From Sulfitobacter alexandrii (lineage in GTDB: Bacteria > Pseudomonadota > Alphaproteobacteria > Rhodobacterales > Rhodobacteraceae): DNA of 64,000 nucleotides. The position numbers and the translations under genes are program-made. The first letter of the stretch is position 1. Every line of letters begins with the position of its first letter. The notes under the pieces are model-generated. The model did no database searches, was not told the DNA's origin, and was given only the letters and a program-made list of their open reading frames with translations. Location of the stretch: contig NZ_CP018076.1 in assembly GCF_001886735.1 (NCBI RefSeq), forward strand, positions 1,240,001-1,304,000, in the 5' to 3' direction. This document shows, piece by piece, positions 25,722-34,731 of this stretch.

Positions 25722-27137
25722 TCAGAAGATGAAATCGGCGCTGTCCAGATCCCCGAGGTCCACGCCCCGCAGCAGAACCGTGCTGTTGTCGCCCGCGTCG
25801 ATCAGCACGCTGCCGCCGATCTGCGTGACATGGTTGGCCATCAGGTCGGCGAAATCGGTGATCTGCGCGGCCCCGCTGAGGTCGATCCGTTCAAAGGGAT
25901 TCAGCGCATCGAAATCGTTGATGGTGTCGTTGCCGAAGCCGCCCGCCATGTCGGCGAACACGAAGGTGTCCGCGTTGAAGTGGCCTGCCATGACGTCGTC
26001 TCCGGCGCCGCCGATCAGCACGTCGAAACCGGCGCCGCCGGACATGGCGTCATTGCCGTTGCCGCCCTCGATCAGGTCGTTGCCCCGGCCGCCGAAGAAC
26101 CGGTCGTCACCGTCCTGACCCCGCAGGGTGTCGTTGCCCATCTGGCCGAACAGCGCGTCGCCGGTGGCGCCGCCTTCGGCCACGTCATTGCCGTCGCCGC
26201 CGAACAGCCGGTCGAACCCGTCGCCGCCCAGCAGCAGATCGTCGCCGCCGTCGCCGTAAAGGTTGTCCGCCTGCGCGCCGCCGTCGATCGTGTCGTTTCC
26301 GGCGCCGCCGCGCAGCAGGTCGAACCCGCTGTCGCCGAACACGCGGTCGTCGCCGTCGCCTGCGTCGATGCTGTCTTCCTGGGCGCCGCCCCGCAGCAGG
26401 TCGTTGCCGCTACCGCCGAGGATGCCGTCGTTGCCGAAGTCCCCGAGGATGGTATCCGCGCCGGCATTGCCGTGCAGGTTGTCGTTTCCGCCGCCGCCGC
26501 GCACGAGGTCGGCACCGTCGCCCGCGCGCACGCTGTCGTCGCCGGCCCCGCCTTCGACGGTGTCGCGCCCGGCGCCTGCCGTGATCGCGTCATGACCCGC
26601 GCCGCCGGTGATGTGATCGTCCCCGAAGGAGGCGGTCATGGTGTTGTCGCCGGCATCGCCGATGAGCTGCTGGTCAAGGGCCCCCTGCGACGCGCCGAAG
26701 TTCTGCGTGACGAGAATGGAATCGTAGAAGCTGCCGCTGCCATAGCTCATCGGGCCGATGCCGATGCCGATGCCGACATGGGTGTAGTCGGCGTTCAGGA
26801 TGTTGGCGCGGTGCGACGGTGAATTCATCAGCCCCTCGTGGAGGTCGCGCACATCGTCCCAAAGCCCTTCCGGCCCCCGGATCGTCTGCACCGCGAGGTT
26901 CTCGCCGGTCCGCCAGGCGCCTGAATTGTCGAAACCCGCTGCGAGGATACGCTGTGTCGCCGTGCTATCATTCACGCCGGTGTGGCTGAACGTATCGGTC
27001 AGCGTCATCCAGTCGGTGTGGGCGTCGGCGGACTGGTTGAGGTTCATCTCGAGCGTGAGCGGCGCGAGCCCGTGCTCCGCACGCACGTCATTGATGAGGG
27101 TCAGCATGTAGGCTTCGATATCGGAAGCGAGGGTCAT
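25722..27137 (-). CDS. CAP-domain protein with RTX calcium-binding repeats
   Basis: The 471-residue product starts with a CAP/SCP domain (about 5-165), recognisable by NDVRAEHGLAPL, DTFSHTG, WRTGENLA, SPSHRANIL and GIGIG, carrying the family His/Glu residues. Then come about 13 nonapeptide RTX repeats of the form GGxGxDxxx (about 180-400), which fold as calcium beta-rolls. The end (ADTFVFADMAGGFGNDTIND onward) is a typical type I secretion C-terminus. There is no N-terminal signal peptide. It is probably exported by a type I system encoded elsewhere. Confidence 0.88.
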   Translation of the reverse strand: MTLASDIEAYMLTLINDVRAEHGLAPLTLEMNLNQSADAHTDWMTLTDTFSHTGVNDSTATQRILAAGFDNSGAWRTGENLAVQTIRGPEGLWDDVRDLHEGLMNSPSHRANILNADYTHVGIGIGIGPMSYGSGSFYDSILVTQNFGASQGALDQQLIGDAGDNTMTASFGDDHITGGAGHDAITAGAGRDTVEGGAGDDSVRAGDGADLVRGGGGNDNLHGNAGADTILGDFGNDGILGGSGNDLLRGGAQEDSIDAGDGDDRVFGDSGFDLLRGGAGNDTIDGGAQADNLYGDGGDDLLLGGDGFDRLFGGDGNDVAEGGATGDALFGQMGNDTLRGQDGDDRFFGGRGNDLIEGGNGNDAMSGGAGFDVLIGGAGDDVMAGHFNADTFVFADMAGGFGNDTINDFDALNPFERIDLSGAAQITDFADLMANHVTQIGGSVLIDAGDNSTVLLRGVDLGDLDSADFIF

Positions 27138-27445
27138 GAAGGGTTCCTTTTGTCAGCGGTGCCACCGGGGCCGCCGTGATTTTGGGTTCGAAAGACTAAC
27201 GAGTGTTTGATGTGATGAATGCGGTCTCCTTTCGTCCCGTTTCCGGTTTTTTCTGGACCTTTTCTGGCATCCGAAAAAGGCGCGAAGCCCGAACCGTGGC
27301 AAATTGTCTCCCATTTCCGGCCTTGCCGGGCCTTTCGGTTCCGGCCCGCGATTGGTGCGTCCCCCGAAACGCGGCGTGAGGGGGCAGGGTGGGCTGCCCC
27401 GAAATGGGCGATCACGGGAAACGGGCCGCGCCGGGTGCGAGGCGC

Positions 27446-27627
27446 TGGGAATTCAGGGGAAACCGGTTCCGGCCGCCACGGCGATTCGGCCAAAACCTGC
27501 CGATTCCGAATCAAATTCATGGGAACGGGCTTGAAAATCAACGGACAATGCCTTGAAAATCGGGAACAGGTCGGGAACATAACCTGTGGATAAACTTGCG
27601 GATGAAATTTTCCGGGAATTCATGGGA
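27446..27627 (+). promoter_or_regulatory. MraZ-box-like direct repeats upstream of mraZ
   Basis: TGGGA-ATTCA-GGGGA (27446-27460) and CGGGA-ATTCA-TGGGA (27613-27627) are near-identical pairs of NGGGN units separated by five bases, the spacing known for the E. coli MraZ operator. Between them lie further GGGAAC units (27521, 27562, 27573) and a 10-base direct repeat CTTGAAAATC at 27530 and 27552. Autoregulation by MraZ is plausible but untested. Confidence 0.45.
27585..27593 (-). promoter_or_regulatory. Consensus DnaA box upstream of mraZ
   Basis: TGTGGATAA is the exact complement of the DnaA consensus TTATCCACA. It is a single site, with four GANTC (CcrM) sites near it (27483, 27502, 27508, 27676), so transcriptional control by the cell cycle is more likely than an origin. 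Confidence 0.45.
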
Positions 27628-27650
27628 CATTTTTGTTCCGCACCGCGCCT

Positions 27651-27664
27651 CACAATATATTGTG
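27651..27664. promoter_or_regulatory. 14-bp perfect palindrome in AT-rich leader
   Basis: CACAATATATTGTG reads the same on both strands. It opens an AT-rich stretch (about 27651-27790) that is distinct from the surrounding GC-rich DNA and probably holds the mraZ promoter. A possible -35/-10 pair is TTGATC (27665) and TAGGCT (27689) with an 18-base gap. The protein that would bind the palindrome is unknown. Confidence 0.35.
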
Positions 27665-27819
27665 TTGATCGGACAGATTCTAACTGAATAGGCTAAATTT
27701 TGCTCAAATTATTCTACCAGATTTTGATCGGTCCCCATGTGCAAAACTAAATCTCGTGGGTTTCGGGCAAAAAAAATGTAGACGCCCACGAATTCCCGTG
27801 GCATCCCTAGTGCATCGGA

Positions 27820-28029
27820 TGAGAACGGGACACGGGGCAACAAACGACCCCACAAAAACAAAAAACCTAGCAGGTTTCATACAGGCACCTCGCTTTCATC
27901 AGACCAAAGAGATCCGGCGCGCGGGCGAGCAGACATCCCCCCAGGTGGCGCGCGCAGTCGGACTTCCCCGCCAAGCTGCGGGACGAGGGCGGCGGGTTGA
28001 TCGGTGGCAGCAGATCAACCCGCCGTTTC
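27820..28029 (+). ncRNA. Candidate 5'-UTR sRNA upstream of mraZ (UpsM-like)
   Basis: A perfect 13-bp hairpin (27990-28002 with 28013-28025, 10-base loop) followed by TTT ends about 95 bases before the mraZ start, inside its leader. A transcript stopping there would be a short RNA derived from the mraZ 5' UTR. Rhodobacter sphaeroides makes such an abundant RNA, UpsM, from the same position by partial termination. The 3' end is supported by the hairpin; the 5' end is only a guess based on the roughly 200-nt length of UpsM. Confidence 0.5.
27990..28028 (+). terminator. Attenuator-like terminator in mraZ leader
   Basis: CGGCGGGTTGATC pairs perfectly with GATCAACCCGCCG around GGTGGCAGCA and is followed by TTTCC. 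The U-tract is short, so partial read-through into mraZ is expected, as in an attenuated leader. Confidence 0.7.
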
Positions 28030-28122
28030 CATGTCCGGAGGACGCTTCGGATCAAGAGAACGGCACTTTCGCGGGGGCGCGACAAAAAGACGAAGCGCAA
28101 CGCGCGCAGGCAGGAAAATCAA

Positions 28123-28614
28123 GTGGGCCGCAGGTTCAGAGGCGAAAGCCAGCACAAGGTCGATAGCAAGGGGCGGGTTTCCATACCGGCCTCTTTCCGA
28201 CGTGTGCTGGAAGCCGGCGACCCCAACTGGAAATCCGGCGAGAACCCCGAACTCGTGATCGTCTACGGCGACGAAAAGCGCAATTTCCTCGAATGCTACA
28301 CGATGGAGGCCATCGACGAGGTCGACGGCAAGATCGATGCACTGCCGCGCGGCTCCGTCGCGCGCAAGGCGCTGCAGCGGCTGTTCCACGGCCAGTCCTT
28401 TCCCACCACGGTGGACGAGACCGGCCGCCTGGTACTGCCAACCAAGCTGCGCAAGAAGATCGACCTCGACACCGAGGCCTTCTTCTTTGCCACCGGCGAT
28501 ACCTTCCAGATCTGGAAACCGGAAACCTACAAGGCCGAAGAGGAATCCTGGGCCGAGAAGCTGCCTGAAGATTTCGATCCGATGGCCTTCCTGGACGGCG
28601 ACGTGGAGGTGTGA
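28123..28614 (+). CDS. mraZ: Transcriptional regulator MraZ
   Basis: MraZ is the AbrB-fold DNA-binding protein that opens and regulates the division and wall gene cluster. The 163-residue protein has two MraZ repeats: [16 protein letters not shown] near residue 12 and [16 protein letters not shown] near residue 92. The start is GTG at 28123, seven bases after AGGA; the open frame runs further upstream through the leader but without family sequence. The next gene, rsmH, begins only a few bases after its stop. Upstream MraZ-like boxes suggest self-control. Confidence 0.93.
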   Translation: MGRRFRGESQHKVDSKGRVSIPASFRRVLEAGDPNWKSGENPELVIVYGDEKRNFLECYTMEAIDEVDGKIDALPRGSVARKALQRLFHGQSFPTTVDETGRLVLPTKLRKKIDLDTEAFFFATGDTFQIWKPETYKAEEESWAEKLPEDFDPMAFLDGDVEV

Positions 28615-28619
28615 AGCTG

Positions 28620-29609
28620 ATGGCTGCTGCGGCCTCTCCCGAACCGACTGCCCCTCATACTCCCGTTCTGCTGCGCCCGCTTCTGGATGCCGTGGCGCCC
28701 GTGTCGGGCGTCTGGCTCGACGGGACATTCGGCGCGGGCGGCTACACGCGTGGCCTGCTCGAGGCGGGGGCCGACCGGGTGATCGCGGTGGACCGCGACC
28801 CGCTGGCCTTCGAGATGGCACAGGGCTGGGCAGCCGACTACGGCACGCGGATCACCATGCAGCAGGGCGTCTTCTCGCGGATGGACGAGTACGGCCAGGA
28901 TCTCGACGGCGTGGTGCTGGACCTCGGCGTGTCCTCGATGCAGCTCGACCGGGCCGAACGCGGCTTTTCGTTCATGAAGGACGGACCGCTCGACATGCGG
29001 ATGTCGCAGGACGGGCCGACGGCCGCCGATCTGGTCAACGAATCCGACGAGGCGCTGATCGCCAACATCCTCTTTCAGTACGGCGAGGAACGCGCCAGCC
29101 GCCGCATCGCCAAGGCGATCGTCCGGGCAAGGGCCGAAGCGCCGATCACGACGACCTTGCAGCTGGCGTCGCTGATCGAAGGCTGCCTGCCACGCGCCAA
29201 GCCGGGCCAGTCGCACCCCGCGACCCGCAGCTTTCAGGCGATCCGCATCGCGGTCAACGATGAATACGGCGAACTGTTCGAGGGCCTCATGGCGGCGGAG
29301 CGTGCCCTCCGCCCCGGCGGGCAGCTCGCGGTCGTGAGCTTCCATTCGGTCGAGGACCGGATGGTGAAACGGTTCCTGACGGCCCGGTCGGGCGGCGGCG
29401 GCAATGCCAACCGCTTCGCCCCGCAGGAAGAGCGCCCGGACCCGCAATTCAAGGTCGAAAAGCGCAAGGCGATCGGCCCGGACGCGCAGGAACTCGACGA
29501 GAATCCGCGCAGCCGGTCCGCCAAGCTGCGTGTGGCCATCAGAACGGATGCACCCAGCGGTGCGGTAGATGCAAAATCCATCGGCATGCCGATGGTGAAG
29601 GGGCAGTAG
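28620..29609 (+). CDS. rsmH: 16S rRNA (cytosine-N4)-methyltransferase RsmH
   Basis: RsmH (MraW) uses S-adenosylmethionine to methylate N4 of C1402 in 16S rRNA. The 329-residue protein shows [13 protein letters not shown] at the start, the SAM site [13 protein letters not shown], and [20 protein letters not shown]. The catalytic-region signature includes [21 protein letters not shown] and [16 protein letters not shown] chose the ATG at 28620, with GGAGGT about 12 bases upstream; a GTG at 28611 overlapping the mraZ stop is an alternative. It is the usual second gene of the cluster. Confidence 0.96.
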   Translation: MAAAASPEPTAPHTPVLLRPLLDAVAPVSGVWLDGTFGAGGYTRGLLEAGADRVIAVDRDPLAFEMAQGWAADYGTRITMQQGVFSRMDEYGQDLDGVVLDLGVSSMQLDRAERGFSFMKDGPLDMRMSQDGPTAADLVNESDEALIANILFQYGEERASRRIAKAIVRARAEAPITTTLQLASLIEGCLPRAKPGQSHPATRSFQAIRIAVNDEYGELFEGLMAAERALRPGGQLAVVSFHSVEDRMVKRFLTARSGGGGNANRFAPQEERPDPQFKVEKRKAIGPDAQELDENPRSRSAKLRVAIRTDAPSGAVDAKSIGMPMVKGQ

Positions 29610-29966
29610 ATGCGAGCGATACTTTATGTTCTCACGTCCATGGCGGTGATTGGACTGGCTTTCTGGGCCTACCGCGAGAATTACGCGACGCAGCAGGCGC
29701 TCAGCGAGGCGGACAAGCTGCACGCCAACATCCGCGCGGCGCACGCCCGGCTGGCGGTGCTCAAGGCGGAATGGGCCTACCAGAACCGCCCCGAACGGCT
29801 GCGCGATCTCGCCGTGCTCAACTTCGACCGGCTCGGCCTGCTGCCCCTGCAGCCCGACCAGTTCGGCGCGGTCGATCAGGTGGCTTATCCGCCTGCGCCG
29901 CTCCTGCCCATCACCGATCCGGTCGACGTGTCGACCATGAACGCCCCCGAGGAGGACCCGCTATGA
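29610..29966 (+). CDS. ftsL: Cell division protein FtsL
   Basis: The 118-residue product has a short cytoplasmic start, one membrane helix (about 3-20, ILYVLTSMAVIGLAFWAY) and a periplasmic coiled coil with heptad-like leucines (QALSEADKLHANIRAAHARL). It fits FtsL of alphaproteobacteria, which joins FtsB and FtsQ in activating septal wall synthesis. Sequence alone is weak for this family. Position between rsmH and ftsI decides the call. Its ATG follows the rsmH stop directly, and its stop overlaps the ftsI start. Confidence 0.85.
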   Translation: MRAILYVLTSMAVIGLAFWAYRENYATQQALSEADKLHANIRAAHARLAVLKAEWAYQNRPERLRDLAVLNFDRLGLLPLQPDQFGAVDQVAYPPAPLLPITDPVDVSTMNAPEEDPL

Positions 29967-31750
29967 TCCGCACCCCCCTGCGCCCGCTGGCCCGCATCCT
30001 CGAGGCCCGCCAGAAAGGCGAGAATCCCGACGCGATCGAGCGCGAGAACAAGCGCATCCGGCACGAACAGATGCGCGACCGGTCGCGCCAGCGCGCCGAA
30101 GGCCGGCTGCTGGTGCTCGGCATCTTCTTCTTCTGCGCCTTCTCGGTGGTGGGCGCACGCATGGGCCTTCTCGCCACGTCCGAGGCCACGGAGCCGCGCG
30201 CCCATGCACCGGGCGCCGTGATCTCGGCCTCGCGGGCGGACATCGTGGACCGCAACGGCAACATCCTCGCCACCAACTTCGAGACCCACGCGCTCTATGC
30301 CCAGCCGCGCCACATGGTGGATCCGGTGATGGCCGCCAAGAAGCTCGTCGGCGTCTTTCCCGACCTCGACGAGGAGCGTCTGCTGAAGGATTTCACCGGT
30401 AAGCGCAAGTTCCTGTGGATCAAGAAGAAAATCAGCCCTGAACAGATGCAGGCCGTGCATGATATCGGCGATCCCGGCCTGCTGTTCGCGCCCCGCGACA
30501 TGCGGCTTTATCCCAATGGCAAGCTTGCAGCGCACGTGCTGGGCGGTGCGAGCTTCGGCAAGGAGGGTGTCCATGCCGCCGAGGTCATCGGCGTTGCCGG
30601 GGTCGAGCGGTACTTCGACGACTACCTGCGCGATCCCGCCAACGGCAACAAGCCGCTGGAACTGTCGCTGGACCTGACCGTTCAGGCGGCCGCCGAGCAG
30701 GTGCTCTGGGGCGGGATGAAGCTGATGAACGCCAAGGGCGCCACATCGGTGCTGATGGACGTCAAGACCGGCGAGGTCGTCAGCGTGGTCTCGCTGCCCA
30801 GCTTCGATCCCAATGACCGGCCCCGCCCCGCGACCAAGGGCGACCCGTCCGACAGTCCGCTCTTCAACCGGTCGGTGCAGGGCGTCTACGAACTGGGGTC
30901 GACCTTCAAGATCTTCGCGGCGGCGCAGGCCATCGACCTCGGCCTCGTGAGCGCGGAGACGGTGATCGACACCAGCGGCCCCTTCAAGGTCGGCGGGTTC
31001 AAGATCGGCGAATTCCACAACAAGAACTACGGCAAGCTGAGCGTGACGGACATCATCGTCAATTCGTCCAACCGCGGCACCGGGCGCATCGCCTTGCAGA
31101 TCGGCGCCGAGCGGCAGCAGGATTTCCTCAGGAAGCTCGGCTTCTTCGAGGCGACTTCCTTCGAGATCGTCGAGGCGGCGGGCGGCAAGCCACTGCTGCC
31201 CAAGCGCTGGACCGACCTGTCTTCGGTCACGATCTCCTACGGGCACGGGCTGTCCTCCAGCCCGATGCACCTCGCGGCGGGCTATGCCGCGCTGGCCAAC
31301 GGCGGCTACAAGGTCGCGCCCACCCTGATCAAGCAGACCACGCCGCAACTGGGGCCGAGGGTGATCTCGGCAAAGGCGGCGGCCGATGCGCGGATGATGC
31401 TGCGCAAGGTCGTCAGCGACGGGACCGCCAGCTTCGGAGAGGTGCCCGGCTATCAGGTGGGCGGCAAGACCGGCACGGCGGACAAGCCCAAGCCGAACGG
31501 CGGCTATTACAAGGACAAGGTCATCGCGACCTTCGCATCGATCTTTCCCGCGCATGACCCCCAGTACGTGCTGATCGTCACGCTCGACGAACCGGTGGAG
31601 ACATCGGGCACCAAGCCGCGGCGCACCGCGGGCTGGACCGCGGTACCGGTCGCGGCCGAGATGATCCGCCGGGTCGCCCCGCTGCTGGGCGTGCGGCCGA
31701 CAGTTGAACCGCTCGAGGAGGCTGTGATAACGCTGGCTGGCAACAACTGA
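29963..31750 (+). CDS. ftsI: Septal peptidoglycan transpeptidase FtsI (PBP3)
   Basis: This class B penicillin-binding protein cross-links peptidoglycan at the septum with FtsW. The 595 residues comprise a basic cytoplasmic tail, one membrane helix (about 49-70), a dimerisation domain from residue 85 (GAVISASRADIVDRNGNILA), and the transpeptidase domain. The three active-site motifs are intact: S313-T-F-K316, S368-S-N370 and K502-T-G504. The ATG overlaps the ftsL stop (ATGA). The gene is followed after 29 bases by murE. Confidence 0.96.
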   Translation: MIRTPLRPLARILEARQKGENPDAIERENKRIRHEQMRDRSRQRAEGRLLVLGIFFFCAFSVVGARMGLLATSEATEPRAHAPGAVISASRADIVDRNGNILATNFETHALYAQPRHMVDPVMAAKKLVGVFPDLDEERLLKDFTGKRKFLWIKKKISPEQMQAVHDIGDPGLLFAPRDMRLYPNGKLAAHVLGGASFGKEGVHAAEVIGVAGVERYFDDYLRDPANGNKPLELSLDLTVQAAAEQVLWGGMKLMNAKGATSVLMDVKTGEVVSVVSLPSFDPNDRPRPATKGDPSDSPLFNRSVQGVYELGSTFKIFAAAQAIDLGLVSAETVIDTSGPFKVGGFKIGEFHNKNYGKLSVTDIIVNSSNRGTGRIALQIGAERQQDFLRKLGFFEATSFEIVEAAGGKPLLPKRWTDLSSVTISYGHGLSSSPMHLAAGYAALANGGYKVAPTLIKQTTPQLGPRVISAKAAADARMMLRKVVSDGTASFGEVPGYQVGGKTGTADKPKPNGGYYKDKVIATFASIFPAHDPQYVLIVTLDEPVETSGTKPRRTAGWTAVPVAAEMIRRVAPLLGVRPTVEPLEEAVITLAGNN

Positions 31751-31779
31751 GCCACACGCCAAGCCGCAAAGGCGCCAAG

Positions 31780-33264
31780 ATGAGCAGCCCCAGAACATCC
31801 TCACTCAACGCGCTGGGCCTGATTTCAGGCAATGGCGCGAACCCGGAAATCCGCGATCTTCAGGTCGACAGCCGCGAGGTGGGGCCGGGATGTCTCTTTG
31901 CCGCGATCCCGGGCACGCGGGTGCACGGCGCCCACTACGTGGAAAGGGCGCTCGAAGACGGGGCCGTGGCGGTTCTGACCGACAGCGAGGGCGCCAGCAT
32001 TGCCGGCGATGCGATTCGCGCGGCGGGTGCCGCGCTCGTGGTCTCGGATACCCCGCGCGAGGCGCTGGCACGGACCGCGGCGCTGTGGTTCGGCGGTCAG
32101 CCCGCCGTGATGGCGGCGGTGACCGGCACCAATGGCAAGACCTCGGTCTCCACTTTCGTCCGCCAGATCTGGATCGAAATGGGGCACGCCGCCGTCAACC
32201 TCGGCACCACCGGTGTTGAGGGCGCCTGGACCGCGCCGCTGGCCCACACGACGCCCGAACCGATCACCCTGCACCGCGCCCTGCGCGCGGCGATGGACAA
32301 CGGCATCACCCATGCGGCGATGGAGGCGTCGAGCCACGGGCTCGACCAGCGGCGGCTGGACGGCGTGACCCTGCGCGCGGCGGGCTTCACCAACTTCACC
32401 CAGGATCACCTGGACTACCACGAAACCTTCGACGCCTATTTCGACGCCAAGGCGGGCCTGTTCGCCCGCGTCCTGTCCGAGGACGGGACGGCCGTCATCA
32501 ACATCGACGACCCCAAGGGGGTGGACATGGCGGCCATCGCCCGCGCCCGTGGCTGCGAGGTGCTGACCGTGGGCCGGGACGGCGGCGATCTGCACCTGAC
32601 CGCGCAGCGGTTCGACGCCACCGGGCAGGATCTGCGTTTCGAATGGCAGGGCAAGGCGGTGCAGAAGCGGCTCGACCTGATCGGCGGTTTCCAGGCCGAC
32701 AACGTGCTGCTCGCGGCGGGGCTGGTCATCGCCTGCGGGGGACAGCCGCAGGAGGTCTTCGACACGCTGCCGCACCTGACCACGGTCCGGGGCCGGATGC
32801 AGCTTGCTGCGACCCGTGGCAACGGGGCGGCGGTCTTTGTCGATTACGCGCATACGCCCGATGCCGTCGCGACCGCGCTGTCGGCGATGCGCCCGCACGT
32901 GATGGGCAGGCTCGTGGCCATCGTGGGGGCGGGCGGCGACCGGGACCGGGCGAAGCGGCCGCTGATGGGGGCCGCGGCGATGGCCCATGCCGACACGGTG
33001 ATCGTCACCGACGACAACCCCCGGTCGGAAGACCCCGCGAGCATCCGCGCCGCCGTGCTCGAAGGCGCGCCCGGCGCGATCGAAATCGGCGACCGCGCCG
33101 AGGCGATCCTGCGCGGCATCGACCTGCTCGAGCCGGGCGACGCCCTGCTGATCGCGGGCAAGGGACACGAAACAGGGCAGATCGTCGGCAGCGACGTGCT
33201 GCCATTCGACGACGCGGAACAGGCCAGCATGGCCGTCGCGGCACTGGACGGGAGACTGGCATGA
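31780..33264 (+). CDS. murE: UDP-MurNAc-tripeptide ligase MurE (meso-DAP type)
   Basis: MurE adds the third amino acid, meso-diaminopimelate in Gram-negatives, to UDP-MurNAc-Ala-Glu. The 494-residue Mur ligase has the ATP loop TGTNGKTS (115-122), the carbamylated-Lys region FDAYFDAKAGLF, and VDYAHTPDAV. It also has the diagnostic DNPR box (TDDNPRSEDP), which selects meso-DAP over lysine. The stop overlaps the murF ATG. The start at 31780 has no strong ribosome site, so coupling to ftsI is possible. Confidence 0.96.
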   Translation: MSSPRTSSLNALGLISGNGANPEIRDLQVDSREVGPGCLFAAIPGTRVHGAHYVERALEDGAVAVLTDSEGASIAGDAIRAAGAALVVSDTPREALARTAALWFGGQPAVMAAVTGTNGKTSVSTFVRQIWIEMGHAAVNLGTTGVEGAWTAPLAHTTPEPITLHRALRAAMDNGITHAAMEASSHGLDQRRLDGVTLRAAGFTNFTQDHLDYHETFDAYFDAKAGLFARVLSEDGTAVINIDDPKGVDMAAIARARGCEVLTVGRDGGDLHLTAQRFDATGQDLRFEWQGKAVQKRLDLIGGFQADNVLLAAGLVIACGGQPQEVFDTLPHLTTVRGRMQLAATRGNGAAVFVDYAHTPDAVATALSAMRPHVMGRLVAIVGAGGDRDRAKRPLMGAAAMAHADTVIVTDDNPRSEDPASIRAAVLEGAPGAIEIGDRAEAILRGIDLLEPGDALLIAGKGHETGQIVGSDVLPFDDAEQASMAVAALDGRLA

Positions 33265-34688
33265 CACTCTGGACCGCTGCGCAAGCGGCGACGGCCACGG
33301 GCGGCCGCGCGGTGGGAGACTGGTCCTGCGACGGCGTTTCCATCGACACCCGCACCATCGAGGCGGGCGATCTCTTCGTCGCGCTCAAGGATGTCCGCGA
33401 CGGGCACGACTTCGTGGCGCAGGCGCTCGAGAAGGGCGCGGGCGCGGCGCTGGTGTCCCGGGTGCCGGACGGCGTGGCCAAGAACGCGCCGTTGCTGATC
33501 GTGGAAGACGTGCTGCAAGCGCTCGAACGGCTGGGGCAGGCGGCGCGCGCCCGCACGCAGGCCAGGGTGGTGGCGGTGACCGGCAGCGTCGGCAAGACCT
33601 CCACCAAGGAGATGCTGCTGGCAATGCTCGGTGACCAGGGCCGGACCCATGCCAGCGTGGCCAGCTACAACAACCACTGGGGCGTGCCGCTGACGCTGGC
33701 GCGCATGCCCGCCGACACGGAATTCGCCGTCATCGAGATCGGGATGAACCATCCCGGAGAGATCGCACCGCTGGCCCGGATGGCGCAGGCCGACGTGGCG
33801 ATGGTCACCACCGTCGCCGCGGCGCACCTCGAGGCCTTCGAGAACCTGGCCGGCATCGCGGTGGAGAAGGCGTCGATCTTCGAGGGCGTCAAACCCGGCG
33901 GCTGGGCCGTCCTGAACGCCGATATCGAACACGCGGCGATCCTCATGGCCAAGGCGGTGGACTGCCGGCTGCGCGACCTGGAATTCGGGGTGCACGGGCA
34001 TCATTTCAAGCTGCTCGACGTGCAGGTGCAGGCCGATACCACAGTGGTGCAGGCCAGCCACGAGGGCGCGCCGATCCTGTTCAAGATCGCCTCGCCCGGC
34101 CGGCATTTCGCGATGAACGGCCTTGGCGCGCTGGCGGTGTGTCACGCGCTGGGCGTCGACATGGCGCTGGCGGCGCAGTCGCTGGGCCGGTGGCAGCCCT
34201 ACCGGGGCCGTGGCGTGCGCGAGGTGATCGTGCTCGATCCCGTCGACACCCACATGACACTGGCCCTGATCGACGACAGCTACAACGCCAACCCGACCTC
34301 CATGGCCGCCGCGCTGGCGGTTCTGGCGGGGGCCGAGGTCACCCATGACATCGGACGGGTCAGCAAGGGGCGGCGGATCGCGATCCTGGGCGACATGAAG
34401 GAATTGGGCACGGGGGCCGAAGCGCTCCACGCCGGGCTCGCCGGGCTGGAAACGACCCGCGCGCTGGATGTCGTCCATTGCGTCGGGCCGCTGATGCGCG
34501 CGCTCTACGACGTGCTGCCCGACCATCAGCGCGGTGCCTGGACCGAAACCGCCGCCGAGTTGCTGCCCGACCTGCGCGGTCTGCTGGATTCCGGCGACGT
34601 GGTGCTGGTCAAGGGGTCGCTTTCCACCCGTCTGGGGACGATTGTTGACGCCATCCGGAAAATGGGCCATCCGGTGGAAACCCCGTGA
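33261..34688 (+). CDS. murF: UDP-MurNAc-tripeptide-D-Ala-D-Ala ligase MurF
   Basis: MurF attaches D-Ala-D-Ala to complete the UDP-MurNAc-pentapeptide. The 475-residue protein shows SIDTRTIEAGDLFVALK at the N-terminal substrate domain, the ATP loop VTGSVGKTSTKEM, and YNNHWGVPLTL. It also has EIGMNHPGEI, and DDSYNANPTSMAAAL as the MurF-specific signature. Its ATG overlaps the murE stop. mraY follows after 43 bases. Confidence 0.96.
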   Translation: MTLWTAAQAATATGGRAVGDWSCDGVSIDTRTIEAGDLFVALKDVRDGHDFVAQALEKGAGAALVSRVPDGVAKNAPLLIVEDVLQALERLGQAARARTQARVVAVTGSVGKTSTKEMLLAMLGDQGRTHASVASYNNHWGVPLTLARMPADTEFAVIEIGMNHPGEIAPLARMAQADVAMVTTVAAAHLEAFENLAGIAVEKASIFEGVKPGGWAVLNADIEHAAILMAKAVDCRLRDLEFGVHGHHFKLLDVQVQADTTVVQASHEGAPILFKIASPGRHFAMNGLGALAVCHALGVDMALAAQSLGRWQPYRGRGVREVIVLDPVDTHMTLALIDDSYNANPTSMAAALAVLAGAEVTHDIGRVSKGRRIAILGDMKELGTGAEALHAGLAGLETTRALDVVHCVGPLMRALYDVLPDHQRGAWTETAAELLPDLRGLLDSGDVVLVKGSLSTRLGTIVDAIRKMGHPVETP

Positions 34689-34731
34689 TCCGGGGCCCCG
34701 GCAACAAGATGTTGAGTAAGGACGCGATCGA

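Noticed and set aside
27585..27593. Replication origin around the DnaA box.
   Set aside because: Only one consensus box is seen, with no cluster and no dnaA, hemE or parAB genes nearby.
27138..28122. RNase P RNA (rnpB), which I considered because of the structured non-coding leader.
   Set aside because: The conserved core (GAGGAAAGUCCGGGC and the ACAGARA element) is not present on either strand.
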